From an uncultured Clostridia bacterium (GTDB lineage Bacteria > Bacillota > Clostridia > Oscillospirales > Ruminococcaceae), in contig CANQKW010000005.1 of assembly GCA_947624555.1 (NCBI GenBank), positions 1-64,000 of the forward strand: DNA of 64,000 nt, read 5' to 3'. The translations under genes were made by a program, and so were the position numbers. The notes under the pieces were generated by a model that saw only the letters and a list, made by a program, of their open reading frames with translations, had not been told where the DNA came from and did no database searches. Shown here one piece after another: positions 19,090 through 27,720 of the stretch (position 1 is the stretch's first letter; every line of letters begins with the position of its first letter).

Positions 19090-20463
19090 TTATTTTCCGA
19101 CGCAAAATCTTTTGAACACCTCAGCGATGACCTCATCGCCTGCTTTCTTTCCCGAAAGCTCATAAACAGCGTCAAGCGCAGCCTCAAGCTCTACTCCGAC
19201 AGCGTCTGCGGTAACTCCTGCGGTTACTGCCGAAAGAGCCGCACGGACGTGTTCTTCCGCACGGATAACGCAGGCTCTCTGCCGCTCGTTTGCAAGAAAT
19301 CCTGCATTACCGTCAAATCTGTCAAGCTTTAGCCGTGACGTTATCTCTTTTCCGATTATCTCAGCTGCTTTTCCCTCTTTCGCCGAAATTACCGCAGCTT
19401 TTCCTAACCGACTTTCAACGGCGTTAAGGTCAAGCTTTATCTCCAAATCGCTTTTATTTACGACAGGAATAACGTTTTTGCTGCCGATATGCTCTATCAG
19501 ACGCAAATCCTCGTCCGAAAGCTCTTTTGAGCCGTCAAAAACAGCCAAAACGACATCTGCGTTTTCAAGGCGCTTCAGCATAATTTCCACGCCGATTTTT
19601 TCAATTTCATCATCGGTTTCACGTATTCCTGCACAGTCCGAAAGCAGGCAGACCGCACCGTTTAAATTTACCGTTTCCTCGACAATATCTCTTGTTGTTC
19701 CTGCAACCGAGCTTACAATGCTCCGTTGACGACCCGAAAGGCTGTTCATAATCGTGGACTTGCCGACGTTGGGTTTTCCGACGATAACGCAGGAAATTCC
19801 CTCACGGATAAGCCGTCCCGTGTCATATTCCGAAAGCAGCTCACTGAGATCATTTTCTACATCGGACAGCTTTTCCGAAAGCCATTCGGGAGTTACAACG
19901 GGGGTATCGTCGTCAGGATAATCTATCCAGGCGGAAATTTGAGCGGATACCTCCATTATTTTCTCAGAAACAGCCTCTGCTCTTCGGTATAACGCCCCCT
20001 CACGCTGTGCGTTCGAGCAGGACAAAAGCTGCTGTCCCTGCGCTGAAATTATATCTGCAACTGCCTCCGCCTGAGTAAGCGACATTTTCCCGTTGAGCAG
20101 CGCTCTTTTGGTAAATTCACCCGCCGCAGCAGGCTCTGCTCCCGATTTAAGGCAAGCCGTAAGCACACGCTGCGTCACATAAATGCCGCCGTGGCAGAAA
20201 ATTTCGCAAACGTCCTCTCCCGTATAGGAATGAGGTGCTCTGTAAACCAGCAAAACTCCGTCATCCAGCCGCTCACCGCCGTCAAATATTTTACCGTAAG
20301 CCGCCGTGTAGCCTTTCATTTCCTTTACCTCGATTTTAGGATAAAACGGCTTGAAAACCTTTCCGGCAATTTCAAAAGCCTGCTCTCCCGAAATCCTTAC
20401 TGCGGAAATTCCGCCTACAGCGGCAGGTGTAGCAATAGCGCAAACGGTCGACAAAAAACTCAC
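19090..20463 (-). CDS. mnmE: tRNA modification GTPase MnmE
   Basis: With MnmG it adds the 5-carboxymethylaminomethyl group to wobble U34 of tRNAs. Features: N-terminal tetrahydrofolate-binding domain (IATPAAVGGISAVRISG), helical domain, and inserted G domain with G1 GKPNVGKST, G3 DCAGIR and G4 NKSD, ending in the C-terminal cysteine motif FCVGK that matches the MnmE FC(I/V)GK signature. The ORF track extends upstream through secA; the real start is a GTG at 20463, 1 nt after the secA stop, which yields 457 residues, the family norm. Coupled translation with secA is likely. Confidence 0.96.
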   Translation of the reverse strand: MSFLSTVCAIATPAAVGGISAVRISGEQAFEIAGKVFKPFYPKIEVKEMKGYTAAYGKIFDGGERLDDGVLLVYRAPHSYTGEDVCEIFCHGGIYVTQRVLTACLKSGAEPAAAGEFTKRALLNGKMSLTQAEAVADIISAQGQQLLSCSNAQREGALYRRAEAVSEKIMEVSAQISAWIDYPDDDTPVVTPEWLSEKLSDVENDLSELLSEYDTGRLIREGISCVIVGKPNVGKSTIMNSLSGRQRSIVSSVAGTTRDIVEETVNLNGAVCLLSDCAGIRETDDEIEKIGVEIMLKRLENADVVLAVFDGSKELSDEDLRLIEHIGSKNVIPVVNKSDLEIKLDLNAVESRLGKAAVISAKEGKAAEIIGKEITSRLKLDRFDGNAGFLANERQRACVIRAEEHVRAALSAVTAGVTADAVGVELEAALDAVYELSGKKAGDEVIAEVFKRFCVGK

Positions 20464-20464
20464 C

Positions 20465-22720
20465 TTATTTCTTCCCGAACAATTTTTTGAAAAATCCCTG
20501 CTTTTCTCCGTCCTGCTCTGTATCGGAAGAGCTTTCTTCGTCATCATCTTCTGAGAAAACATTAAGCAGGATAGGCTTAGCCTTAAACTCCTCAGCCATA
20601 TCATTCAGCAGATAGGTATAGAGATTTGTGGGCTTTTCTATTTTGTAATCCTCAATTTTATCGCAGCGGACAAGCTCTTCCAGCTTTTCGCCCATTCTTT
20701 CGGGAACGGACTTTGTAGCGCTTTCGTAATACTCCTCGCAGGCGATATTGTATTCCTCGGCAGGATTTCTTCCTGCAATCTGCGTAAGATGTATGCCCTC
20801 ACGCAAATAAGCCGTATAGTCAAGATAATCGCTGTGAAATTCGTTCAGGAGAGCCGCAAGCACTTCATTTTCCAGCTTTGCGACTGCCTCTTTCGAGAAT
20901 TTTTCACAGGCTTTTTCGTATAATTCGGGACTGTATTTCTGCCACATATCGGAATTATATTCTCCGTCAAGCAGCGCATTTCTCTTTGAAAAGGTCATTT
21001 CACGGTGCTTTTCACCGATAAACGTGTATTTCATCAGATTTACACGCTCGTCAAAAGCGTTGCTTTCGGATATTCTCTGGATACGCTCTGCCTCTCGCAG
21101 GACGGTTTTGTCTGTAACAGCTCCCTCAAACGCCTCTGTGGGATAATGTCTTCCGCAGAGCTTTTTCAAGCCGTTTTTCACCATAATTTCATCGTCAAGA
21201 GCCGCAAAAAACCTGCTCTCTCCGACATCTCCCTGACGTCCTGCTCTTCCCCTGAGCTGCTGTGCGATACGTGAGCTTTCTCTCATTGATGTTATGATAA
21301 CAAGCAGACCGCCCACAGAAACCACAAAATCCTTATCCGAACTGTCCTCGCCGCCCAGCTTTATATCGACGCCGCGTCCTGCCATATTTGTTGAAATGGT
21401 GACTGCGCCCCGTTCGCCTGCTTTTGCGATAATTCCTGCCTCTTCAAAGTTATTTTTGGCATTGAGGACTTTACATTCAATGCCGATTTTCATAAGCTCT
21501 TCGGCAAGGCTTTCGCTTTCGCTGATGCTCTCCGTTCCTACAAGCACAGGACGCTTTTTTTCGTAAGCCTCTTTTACGGCGTTTACAACGGCTTTTCTCT
21601 TTTCCTCGCCGTTAAAATAAATCTCAACAGGGTGGTCTATTCTTTTACAGGGCAGCCTTGTGGGAATGATTGCAGTAAGCATTCCGTAGAACTTTTCAAA
21701 CTCTTCCTGCGAGGTTTCGGCTGTTCCCGTCATACCTGAAATTTTCGGGTAAAGCCGTGCAAAATACTGCAAAGCGATACTTCCGATAATTCTGCCTCTT
21801 GAAGTGATTTTAAGCCCGTGTTTTGCCTCGCAGGCAGACTGAACCTCTCCGGGGAAAACACGCCCTGCGGCGGCTCTTCCCGTAAATTCGTCGATTAGAA
21901 CGATTTTCCCGTCCTTTACGATATAATCCTTATCCTCCTGCAAAATGTCCCTTGCCTTTATGCAGGCGGTAATTTTTGCAAGAAGTCCCGTGTTTTTTTC
22001 GCTGTAAATGTTATCTGCGGAAAATATCATTTCAGCCTTGTCCGCACCGTTATCGGTAAGATAAATATTTCTCGATTCCTCGTCGAACTCATAATCGCCT
22101 TCGGAAAAACAGTCTATTTTCCCGTAAACAGCGGCTGTGCTGCCGTTTTCACGGACAGCGACATCTCCTGCGATAACAAGAGGTATCCTCGCCTCGTCGA
22201 TAAGAATGCTGTCCGCCTCGTCGAAAATCGCAAAATCGGGCTTTGGAAAGCACATTTTTTCGGTTTCAAAGCAAGCAAAATCTTTGAGATAATCAAATCC
22301 CGCCTCTTTTGCGGTAATGTATACGACCTGCCTGAGATAAATCTCTCTGCGCTGTTCACGGGGAGTATCTTCGGTGATACAGCCAACCGAAACGCCCATT
22401 TCATCATAAACGGGTTTCATCCACTCGCAGTCACGTTTTGCCAGATAATCGTTAAACGTAAGTACGTGGACGTTTCCGCCGTTCAATGCGTGACAGCAAG
22501 CGGCAAAAACCGCACAGAGCGTCTTGCCCTCGCCCGTCTGCATCTGCACTATTTTCCCTTCGGAGAGCGCCAAAGCCGCCTCAAGCTGTTGGTCGAAAGG
22601 CGTTATTTCAAGAGTTTTTTCCACCGCTTTATAACAACGGGCAAAAATTTCTTCTTTGGTATTTCCCGAAAAATCGCCCGAAAAAACGAGCTGTTTTATT
22701 TTTTCAACCGTTTTGTTCAA
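20465..22720 (-). CDS. secA: SecA-family preprotein translocase ATPase, short accessory-like form
   Basis: 751 residues, shorter than housekeeping SecA (usually about 840-950). Walker A MQTGEGKTL and DEAD-type Walker B IFDEADSILIDEARIP are intact, as is the NBD2 stretch TNMAGRGVDIKLGG with QLRGRAGRQGD. The N-terminus is short and the C-terminal linker with the cysteine zinc-binding tail is absent; it ends in an acidic then basic tail (SSSDTEQDGEKQGFFKKLFGKK). This profile suggests an accessory SecA2-type motor, although no SecY2 or Asp genes are nearby. It starts with TTG behind GGAGG, overlapping the Nudix stop by 4 bp (TTGA), and is followed directly by mnmE. Confidence 0.88.
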   Translation of the reverse strand: MNKTVEKIKQLVFSGDFSGNTKEEIFARCYKAVEKTLEITPFDQQLEAALALSEGKIVQMQTGEGKTLCAVFAACCHALNGGNVHVLTFNDYLAKRDCEWMKPVYDEMGVSVGCITEDTPREQRREIYLRQVVYITAKEAGFDYLKDFACFETEKMCFPKPDFAIFDEADSILIDEARIPLVIAGDVAVRENGSTAAVYGKIDCFSEGDYEFDEESRNIYLTDNGADKAEMIFSADNIYSEKNTGLLAKITACIKARDILQEDKDYIVKDGKIVLIDEFTGRAAAGRVFPGEVQSACEAKHGLKITSRGRIIGSIALQYFARLYPKISGMTGTAETSQEEFEKFYGMLTAIIPTRLPCKRIDHPVEIYFNGEEKRKAVVNAVKEAYEKKRPVLVGTESISESESLAEELMKIGIECKVLNAKNNFEEAGIIAKAGERGAVTISTNMAGRGVDIKLGGEDSSDKDFVVSVGGLLVIITSMRESSRIAQQLRGRAGRQGDVGESRFFAALDDEIMVKNGLKKLCGRHYPTEAFEGAVTDKTVLREAERIQRISESNAFDERVNLMKYTFIGEKHREMTFSKRNALLDGEYNSDMWQKYSPELYEKACEKFSKEAVAKLENEVLAALLNEFHSDYLDYTAYLREGIHLTQIAGRNPAEEYNIACEEYYESATKSVPERMGEKLEELVRCDKIEDYKIEKPTNLYTYLLNDMAEEFKAKPILLNVFSEDDDEESSSDTEQDGEKQGFFKKLFGKK

Positions 22721-23259
22721 ACAAAATTTCCTCCGTTTTTCCGCCTGTAAGACGCCCTTTGCGTAAGAGCATAAAGCTCGTCATAACGATTGTTTATCCA
22801 GCGAGCAACCGTACGGGTCGTCTGACCGCTGTGCGCCATTTCGCAAAATCGCTCAAAGGACACCCATTTTGCCGCACAAACCTCTACTGTCTGCAATTTA
22901 AGAGCCGAAAGCGGCACATCTCTTACAAGGACGTAAAAATCTCTCAGCATACTGTCGGTGATCATCGTCCATTCAAGCTGAAGTTCTTCAGGACGGGCTC
23001 TTATGCCTGTTTCTTCAAAAAGCTCCCTGACAGCAGCATCACGGGAGGTTTCTCCCTCAACGGCGCAGCCCCCCGAACATTCCCATTTGCCTCCGCTGGT
23101 TTTTTCCGGAACTCTCTGCGTAAGCAAAATTTCCCCGTTTTCATTTACCGTCATAACCTGAACAACAATATGATACTCCCCGTAAGGTATCGGCGCTCCT
23201 CGCATAACTCTTCTTCCGAGAGGCTGACGGTCGATAGAATATAAATCAAAATACTCCAT
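22717..23259 (-). CDS. Nudix hydrolase
   Basis: 180-residue pyrophosphohydrolase of the Nudix superfamily. The Nudix box is complete: GCAVEGETSRDAAVRELFEETGI fits GX5EX7REUXEEXGU. The start of the protein (FDLYSIDRQPLGRRVMRGAPIPYGEYHIVVQV) resembles the IPP-isomerase/NUDIX-hydrolase group, but the substrate cannot be told. First gene of the minus-strand run leading to secA and mnmE, with its own promoter upstream. No clear ribosome binding site precedes the ATG. Confidence 0.88.
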   Translation of the reverse strand: MEYFDLYSIDRQPLGRRVMRGAPIPYGEYHIVVQVMTVNENGEILLTQRVPEKTSGGKWECSGGCAVEGETSRDAAVRELFEETGIRARPEELQLEWTMITDSMLRDFYVLVRDVPLSALKLQTVEVCAAKWVSFERFCEMAHSGQTTRTVARWINNRYDELYALTQRASYRRKNGGNFV

Positions 23260-23347
23260 TAAAATATAAACTCCGTCTATTCATTATTGAATATTATAAA
23301 ATTATGTTTTTAAAACCCCAATGGGCTTTTTCAATCAATCATCTACT

Positions 23348-23376
23348 ATTATAACATATTTGTATGTAAATTTCAA
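23348..23376 (-). promoter_or_regulatory. Sigma-A promoter for the Nudix-secA-mnmE transcript
   Basis: Minus-strand TTGAAA, 17-nt spacer, TATAAT. Its -35 box is 1 nt away from the -35 of the plus-strand promoter for the HAD gene, so the two are tightly back to back. Confidence 0.85.
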
Positions 23377-23377
23377 G

Positions 23378-23406
23378 TTGACAAAGCAATTTTTCTGATT
23401 TATAAT
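23378..23406 (+). promoter_or_regulatory. Sigma-A promoter for the HAD hydrolase gene
   Basis: Perfect -35 TTGACA, 17-nt spacer and perfect -10 TATAAT, about 60 nt before the ATG. Confidence 0.9.
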
Positions 23407-23467
23407 AGAACAGAGGCAGAAAAAATATAAGATTTTTCAAAAAATAGACAGAACAGGAGCATAAATT

Positions 23468-24121
23468 ATGTACAATCCCGTGATTTTTGACCTTGACGGT
23501 ACTCTTCTGAATACGTTGGGAGATCTTGCCGCCGCAGGAAATTACGCTCTTTCGCAGCTGAATTATCCCACTTACGGGGAAGAGGATTATAAATTATTCG
23601 TAGGAAACGGAATTCCTGTACTAATCAAGAGAATTTTACCGGAAGAACAGACCGAAACCGACTTTAATACGGCATATGAGCTTTTCACAAAATATTACGA
23701 GCAGCATAAAACCGATGCCACAAAGCCGTATGACGGCATTTCAAAGCTGCTCGGCAAGCTTTGTTCCTGTGGGATAACTTGCCTTTGCAACACAAACAAA
23801 TCGCACAGCTTTGCTTGTGAGCTGCTGAAAATGTTCTTTGGGGACAAAATAACGGAGATAGTCGGCGGAGAACACGGTTTTCCGAAAAAGCCCTCGCCCG
23901 AAGCTGCGCTGTATCTCGCTGAGAAGTATAAAAAAGACGGCTTTTCGCCGCTTTACATAGGTGACAGCTCCGTCGATATGCAGACTGCCTCAAACGCAGG
24001 AATTGACGTATGCGGCGTGCTTTGGGGTTTTCGTGACAGAGCCGAACTTGCAGGTTTTTCTCCGAAATTTCTTGCAGAAAATGCCAAAGAGCTGGAAAAA
24101 ATCATTCTCGAAGAGCATTAA
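23468..24121 (+). CDS. HAD-family hydrolase, phosphoglycolate phosphatase-like
   Basis: 217-residue haloacid-dehalogenase phosphatase. Motif I is FDLDGTLLNT (catalytic DxD), motif II LCNTNKS, motif III lysine in FPKKPSPEAALYL, and motif IV YIGDSSVDMQTASNAG. The helical cap between motifs I and II places it in the Gph/PGMB-like subfamily I. Physiological substrate unknown; phosphoglycolate or another small sugar phosphate is likely. AGGAG precedes the ATG. It is a single-gene unit convergent with the spoVA genes. Confidence 0.9.
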   Translation: MYNPVIFDLDGTLLNTLGDLAAAGNYALSQLNYPTYGEEDYKLFVGNGIPVLIKRILPEEQTETDFNTAYELFTKYYEQHKTDATKPYDGISKLLGKLCSCGITCLCNTNKSHSFACELLKMFFGDKITEIVGGEHGFPKKPSPEAALYLAEKYKKDGFSPLYIGDSSVDMQTASNAGIDVCGVLWGFRDRAELAGFSPKFLAENAKELEKIILEEH

Positions 24122-24146
24122 GGACCTTCTCTGAGAAAAGGTCCTT
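24120..24146. terminator. Hairpin between HAD gene and spoVAE
   Basis: AAGGACCTT pairs with AAGGTCCTT across a 9-nt loop in the 34-nt gap between the convergent genes. The T-tract is weak on both strands, so termination efficiency is uncertain. Confidence 0.55.
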
Positions 24147-24155
24147 GAAAAACTG

Positions 24156-24533
24156 TCATTTTTCATTGATTTTTGTGCCGCTCTTAAAGAATAGGGATGC
24201 TATCAGACCGAAGAAGATCGCAGCCGAAACTCCAACCGCCGCCGAAGTAAATCCGCCCATAAATGCGCCGAGAAGTCCGTTTTCATCAACGGCACGGCGC
24301 ACTCCTTTTGCCAGAAGATTTCCAAATCCTGTCAAGGGAACGGTAGCGCCGCCGCCTGCGACCTCAATGATAGGATCATACCAGCCCAATGCGCCTAAAA
24401 CCACGCCTGCCACTACATAAGACGTGAGTATTCTGGCAGGAGTGAGCTTTGTCAGATCTATAAGGACCTGTCCTATCGCACAGAGAGCTCCTCCTACAAG
24501 AAATGCCCAAAGATAATCGAGAAATAAATCCAT
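24156..24533 (-). CDS. spoVAE: Stage V sporulation protein AE (SpoVAE/SpoVAEb)
   Basis: Small inner-membrane protein of the spore, part of the channel that moves dipicolinic acid into the forespore and releases it on germination. About 125 residues with four hydrophobic segments and the family motifs GGALCAIGQVLIDLT and GGGATVPLTGFGN. The ATG at 24533 (MDLFLDYLW) is chosen because AAAGGTG lies just upstream; the track's GTG at 24542 falls in that site. Last of the three spoVA genes. Confidence 0.93.
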   Translation of the reverse strand: MDLFLDYLWAFLVGGALCAIGQVLIDLTKLTPARILTSYVVAGVVLGALGWYDPIIEVAGGGATVPLTGFGNLLAKGVRRAVDENGLLGAFMGGFTSAAVGVSAAIFFGLIASLFFKSGTKINEK

Positions 24534-24555
24534 ATTTTTCACCTTTTCTATAAAA

Positions 24556-25560
24556 TCACTTATACGTTATCTCAACGGCGTGCGCTACTCCGGGGATACT
24601 TTCTCCCTGCTGAACAATTGTCGGAGACATCAGCGCACCTGTCGCTACATACAATATCCGCTTTAAATCGCCGTTTTCAACGTGTTTCAAAAAGTGTCCG
24701 CACATCATTGACGCAGAACAGCCGCAGCCGCTTCCCCCTGCGTGAACGTCCTGCTTTTCACGGTCATAAATCATCAAACCGCAGTCCTTGTGATGCTGCT
24801 CAATAGAAATACCGTCGCGTTTGAAAAGCTCATAAAGCATATTGCTGCCGACTTCTCCCAAATCTCCCGTAATAATTGCGTCATAATCCTCAGGGTGTGA
24901 GGACATATGCTTGAGATGACGGGAAATCGTATCATAAGCAGCGCCCGACATAGCCGCACCCATATTGTTGGCGTCGGTTATTCCCATATCCTCGATTTTT
25001 CCTACTGTTGCTGCTTTGATGAACGGGGGTTTCTGACTTGCAGAAATAATTGCCGCTCCTGCTGCCGTCGCCGTCCATTGAGCAGTCGGAGTACGCACTC
25101 CGCCGTAATTCAGCGGAAATCTGAACTGCCTTTCCGCCGAAGAATAATGCGATGAAGTAACTGCCGCAGCGTTATCGACATAACCTGCGTTTACCATTGC
25201 TCCTGCAAGAATTAAGCCTTCGGCAAAGGTCGAACAAGCGCCGAAAATTCCAAAAAACGGTATATAATAGTCCTTTAATCCGCAGGACGAGCCTATGCAT
25301 TGATTAAGCAGATCTCCCGCAAAAACCAGATCCATTTTTTCGGGAACAAGATTTGCTTTATCCATAGCGTGCTTGAGCGCTTTCTGCTGAAAAAGAGCCT
25401 CCGCCTGTTCCCACGTCTGTGCGCTGCCCTTGTTATCCTTGATTATTTCGTCAAATTCGTCTCCGAATGGTCCTTCGCTTTCAACCGATCCTGCCACCGA
25501 ACCATAAGAAATGATTGACGCATTGCTGTATCGAAAAGTTTTTCCTTCGCAAACCGACAC
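24556..25560 (-). CDS. spoVAD: Stage V sporulation protein AD (SpoVAD)
   Basis: Thiolase-fold protein that binds dipicolinic acid in the spore inner membrane. The 334 residues match SpoVAD throughout, including FGIFGACSTFAEGLILAGAMV around the thiolase-like cysteine position, VTSSHYSSAERQFRFPLNYG, and the glycine-rich HAGGSGCGCSASM near the C-terminus. Start is a GTG at 25560 with GGGGGA upstream. Lies between spoVAC and spoVAE with gaps of 14 and about 20 nt, a standard clostridial order. Confidence 0.96.
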   Translation of the reverse strand: MSVCEGKTFRYSNASIISYGSVAGSVESEGPFGDEFDEIIKDNKGSAQTWEQAEALFQQKALKHAMDKANLVPEKMDLVFAGDLLNQCIGSSCGLKDYYIPFFGIFGACSTFAEGLILAGAMVNAGYVDNAAAVTSSHYSSAERQFRFPLNYGGVRTPTAQWTATAAGAAIISASQKPPFIKAATVGKIEDMGITDANNMGAAMSGAAYDTISRHLKHMSSHPEDYDAIITGDLGEVGSNMLYELFKRDGISIEQHHKDCGLMIYDREKQDVHAGGSGCGCSASMMCGHFLKHVENGDLKRILYVATGALMSPTIVQQGESIPGVAHAVEITYK

Positions 25561-25574
25561 AAAATCTTCCCCCT

Positions 25575-26018
25575 TTAAAGAAGCGTCTGTATATAATAAA
25601 TCACGCCGTAAATTATTGAAGCTGAAATGCCGTAAACCAGCACAGGTCCTGCGATGATAAACATTTTTGCACCAAGACCGAGGACATAACCCTCTGATTT
25701 AAATTCAAGAGCGGGCGACACAACGGAGTTTGCAAATCCCGTTATGGGAACAAGCGTTCCTGCGCCTGCGTGCTGTGCAATTCTGTCGTAAAGCTTTAAG
25801 CCCGTAAGAAGTGCGCTCAAAAAAATCAGCGTAAGTGAAGTCATTGCTCCTGCATTGTCCTGCGAAAATCCGATTGCGCCGTACATATTGAGCAGAGCCT
25901 CTCCCAAAACGCAGATTGCTCCTCCTACCACAAAAGCCATAGGAATTGTTTTTGTCATTGAAGAAGGCGGCGAAACACGTTTTACTATTCTGCCGTATTC
26001 TTGATTTGAAATATTCAT
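25575..26018 (-). CDS. spoVAC: Stage V sporulation protein AC (SpoVAC)
   Basis: 147-residue polytopic membrane protein; SpoVAC is proposed as the mechanosensitive channel component of dipicolinate release. Four to five hydrophobic segments, with the motifs AFVVGGAICVLGEALLN and GAGTLVPITGFANSVVSPALEF that mark the SpoVAC/AE family. A strong AAAGGAGGGG is 8 nt from the ATG, and a candidate sigma-G promoter lies just before it. No other spoVA genes (AA, AB, AF) are in the window, as is usual in Clostridia. Confidence 0.95.
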   Translation of the reverse strand: MNISNQEYGRIVKRVSPPSSMTKTIPMAFVVGGAICVLGEALLNMYGAIGFSQDNAGAMTSLTLIFLSALLTGLKLYDRIAQHAGAGTLVPITGFANSVVSPALEFKSEGYVLGLGAKMFIIAGPVLVYGISASIIYGVIYYIQTLL

Positions 26019-26041
26019 AAAATTCTCCCCTCCTTTACAGA

Positions 26042-26071
26042 TATTCTGTCAAAAATAATCGAATAAATTCA
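26042..26071 (-). promoter_or_regulatory. Candidate sigma-G (forespore) promoter for spoVACDE
   Basis: On the minus strand TGAATT, a 17-nt spacer and CAGAATA resemble the sigma-G consensus TGAATA-N17/18-CATACTA (5 of 6 and 5 of 7 matches). It lies 24 nt before the spoVAC ATG, directly upstream of the ribosome binding site. Sigma-G control of spoVA is known in Bacillus. Confidence 0.65.
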
Positions 26072-26115
26072 CTTTTTATAAAATCCAAATTTTTCACAAA
26101 AGCCTTGATTAAAGC

Positions 26116-26141
26116 AAAAAGGCGGCATTTCTGCCGCCTTT
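26116..26141 (-). terminator. Terminator after the VWA lipoprotein gene
   Basis: AAAGGCGGCA pairs with TGCCGCCTTT over a 4-nt loop and is followed by T's on the minus strand, 12 nt after the stop codon. Confidence 0.9.
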
Positions 26142-26152
26142 GAAAGCGTATT

Positions 26153-27430
26153 TTATTCAAGATAGCTGTTTACTATTCTTATCAGCATATCGGAGAGCTT
26201 TTCTACGTTAAACGCACCGACAGTCGGCGCAAGATGACTGTTTCCTATGCCGCTGTCGTCGGTGAGGAAAGTGTAGGTGCCGCCCGTCTGAAATGCAATC
26301 GTGCGAAGAAGATACTCGGTAGATGTATCAATTCCGCTGGAGGCTAACGGGATAATTCTGACGCCCATTTCTGCGGCTTTTTTAATGCTGTCGTTTACGC
26401 TGTCGATTATCTGTGCGTCCTCGTGAGGGGGAGCGTCAAGCACAAGGAACATAATTTTCACGGCGTCCTCTCTCCATTCATGATTGTCAAGCGCACTTTC
26501 AAGGGCTGCGTGGACAGCCTCGGCGAAATCTCCGCCGCCGTCCGCCGACTGCTCCCGAATAGCAGCCGCAGCCTCTTCAATATCATCTGTAAACGGAAAC
26601 TGACGGACTACATATTCGTCGCCCTCGTCACGGTAAAAATTCACGCTGATGTTGGTGGGAATATTTTCATTGTCGGACTTGATTTTCCGCACGATATTTT
26701 CAAGTTCTTTCTTGAGATAATCCAGCTCGTCGTTCATAGAGCCTGTGGTATCGCACATAATCATAAGGTCGAGTTTGCCGCCGACAGATGACTCTGAACC
26801 GTCAAGGGTTATGCTTATTGTCTGGTCGACCGAAGGATCTACCCAATCCACATTTAACGAACAGCTTTTATCTTTGCACTCACAGGATAATTCAAACGGA
26901 GCGGTATCATCAAAGAACAGATAAGCCCTGCCTTTATTATCGGTAACTGCGGAATTTAAGCAGCCCTTGCCCCATAATTTTGCGCCCTCAACAGGGGTTT
27001 TTCCGTCTGAAGTGACCGTTACGGCTACTCGGTGGGCTGTGCGGTTCTCCCATATCTCCTTTAAGCTGTTCCATTCGCTGTGAGTAGAATACAGATCCTG
27101 CCAGTCCTCCCAATGAGCATTGTCGTTCCATTCGCCGCCCGTAAGCATTCCTGCCTGCGGTTCGGAAAAATCACCCGCATCATTGACGCTTTCGGCAGCT
27201 ATATCCAAGCCCTCGCTTATCGTATCACCGACCTTACTTCTGCCGGGAGTTATGCCCGTAAGGTCGGTCGACTCATAACCTTCACCTTCCGCATTTTCCA
27301 AAGGAACAGAGTCGACAGCAGACGGACTTTCCGTCGCATTTGAGTCAGGCAAATCGTATGTTTTTCCTGCACAGCCTGTCAGCGAAAGTATGACCGCTGC
27401 CGCCGCTATAATTGACAAGTATTTTTTCAT
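26153..27430 (-). CDS. VWA-domain lipoprotein
   Basis: 425 residues. The lipoprotein signal peptide ends in the lipobox LTGC. A low-complexity region (about 25-110) is followed by a small beta domain (about 125-200, HRVAVTVTSDGKTPVEGAKLWG), which resembles an Ig-like or carboxypeptidase-regulatory fold, and a von Willebrand factor A domain (about 205-420). The MIDAS metal site is complete in its first element (MCDTTGSMNDE, DxTxS) with further Asp/Thr positions downstream. Such extracellular VWA proteins bind ligands or partner proteins; the target is unknown. It is a monocistronic unit with its own terminator. Confidence 0.85.
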   Translation of the reverse strand: MKKYLSIIAAAAVILSLTGCAGKTYDLPDSNATESPSAVDSVPLENAEGEGYESTDLTGITPGRSKVGDTISEGLDIAAESVNDAGDFSEPQAGMLTGGEWNDNAHWEDWQDLYSTHSEWNSLKEIWENRTAHRVAVTVTSDGKTPVEGAKLWGKGCLNSAVTDNKGRAYLFFDDTAPFELSCECKDKSCSLNVDWVDPSVDQTISITLDGSESSVGGKLDLMIMCDTTGSMNDELDYLKKELENIVRKIKSDNENIPTNISVNFYRDEGDEYVVRQFPFTDDIEEAAAAIREQSADGGGDFAEAVHAALESALDNHEWREDAVKIMFLVLDAPPHEDAQIIDSVNDSIKKAAEMGVRIIPLASSGIDTSTEYLLRTIAFQTGGTYTFLTDDSGIGNSHLAPTVGAFNVEKLSDMLIRIVNSYLE

Positions 27431-27654
27431 AGTATACCTCTTTTCTGCCGGACAAATCGGTGAAAAAGCGCCATTTGCTTATGTGAACCCCGATTATTTT
27501 GTCTGTTTAATGCTGAAATTTTTTGCTGAATATCTATATAAACGCCATTTGGCGCTTTTTCCGTTTTTTTCTTTCTGATAATAATACCCCGTAAATCGAA
27601 AAAAGTTGCAAAAAAATAAGCACTTTTTTCAAAGCGCTTGATTATTATATTTTT
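27431..27654. other. AT-rich intergenic region with two short GCGCCATTTG-like copies
   Basis: Between the VWA gene and the SCP2 terminator, no ORF or RNA gene is apparent. The 10-mer GCGCCATTTG near 27467 recurs as the inverted-repeat segment AACGCCATTTGGCGC near 27541; their meaning is unclear. Several T-rich stretches could belong to the VWA gene promoter, but no good -35/-10 pair was identified. Confidence 0.4.
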
Positions 27655-27688
27655 AAAAAAATTCCCCGATTTGGCAAACGGGGAATTT
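27655..27688 (-). terminator. Terminator of the ilvE-glyS-SCP2 transcript
   Basis: AAATTCCCCG pairs with CGGGGAATTT around a 10-nt loop, followed by a run of T's on the minus strand, about 33 nt after the SCP2 stop. Confidence 0.85.
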
Positions 27689-27720
27689 GTCTTATAGAAA
27701 AAGCCTTTTTTATGAAAAAA

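Noticed and set aside
19090-20604. N-terminal extension of MnmE in the ORF track
   Set aside because: The first 47 residues are the antisense-free overlap with secA's end and do not match MnmE; the GTG at 20463 restores the normal length.
22486-23244. 252-aa plus-strand ORF opposite secA and the Nudix gene
   Set aside because: Runs through two well-supported genes on the other strand and shows no domain or signal.
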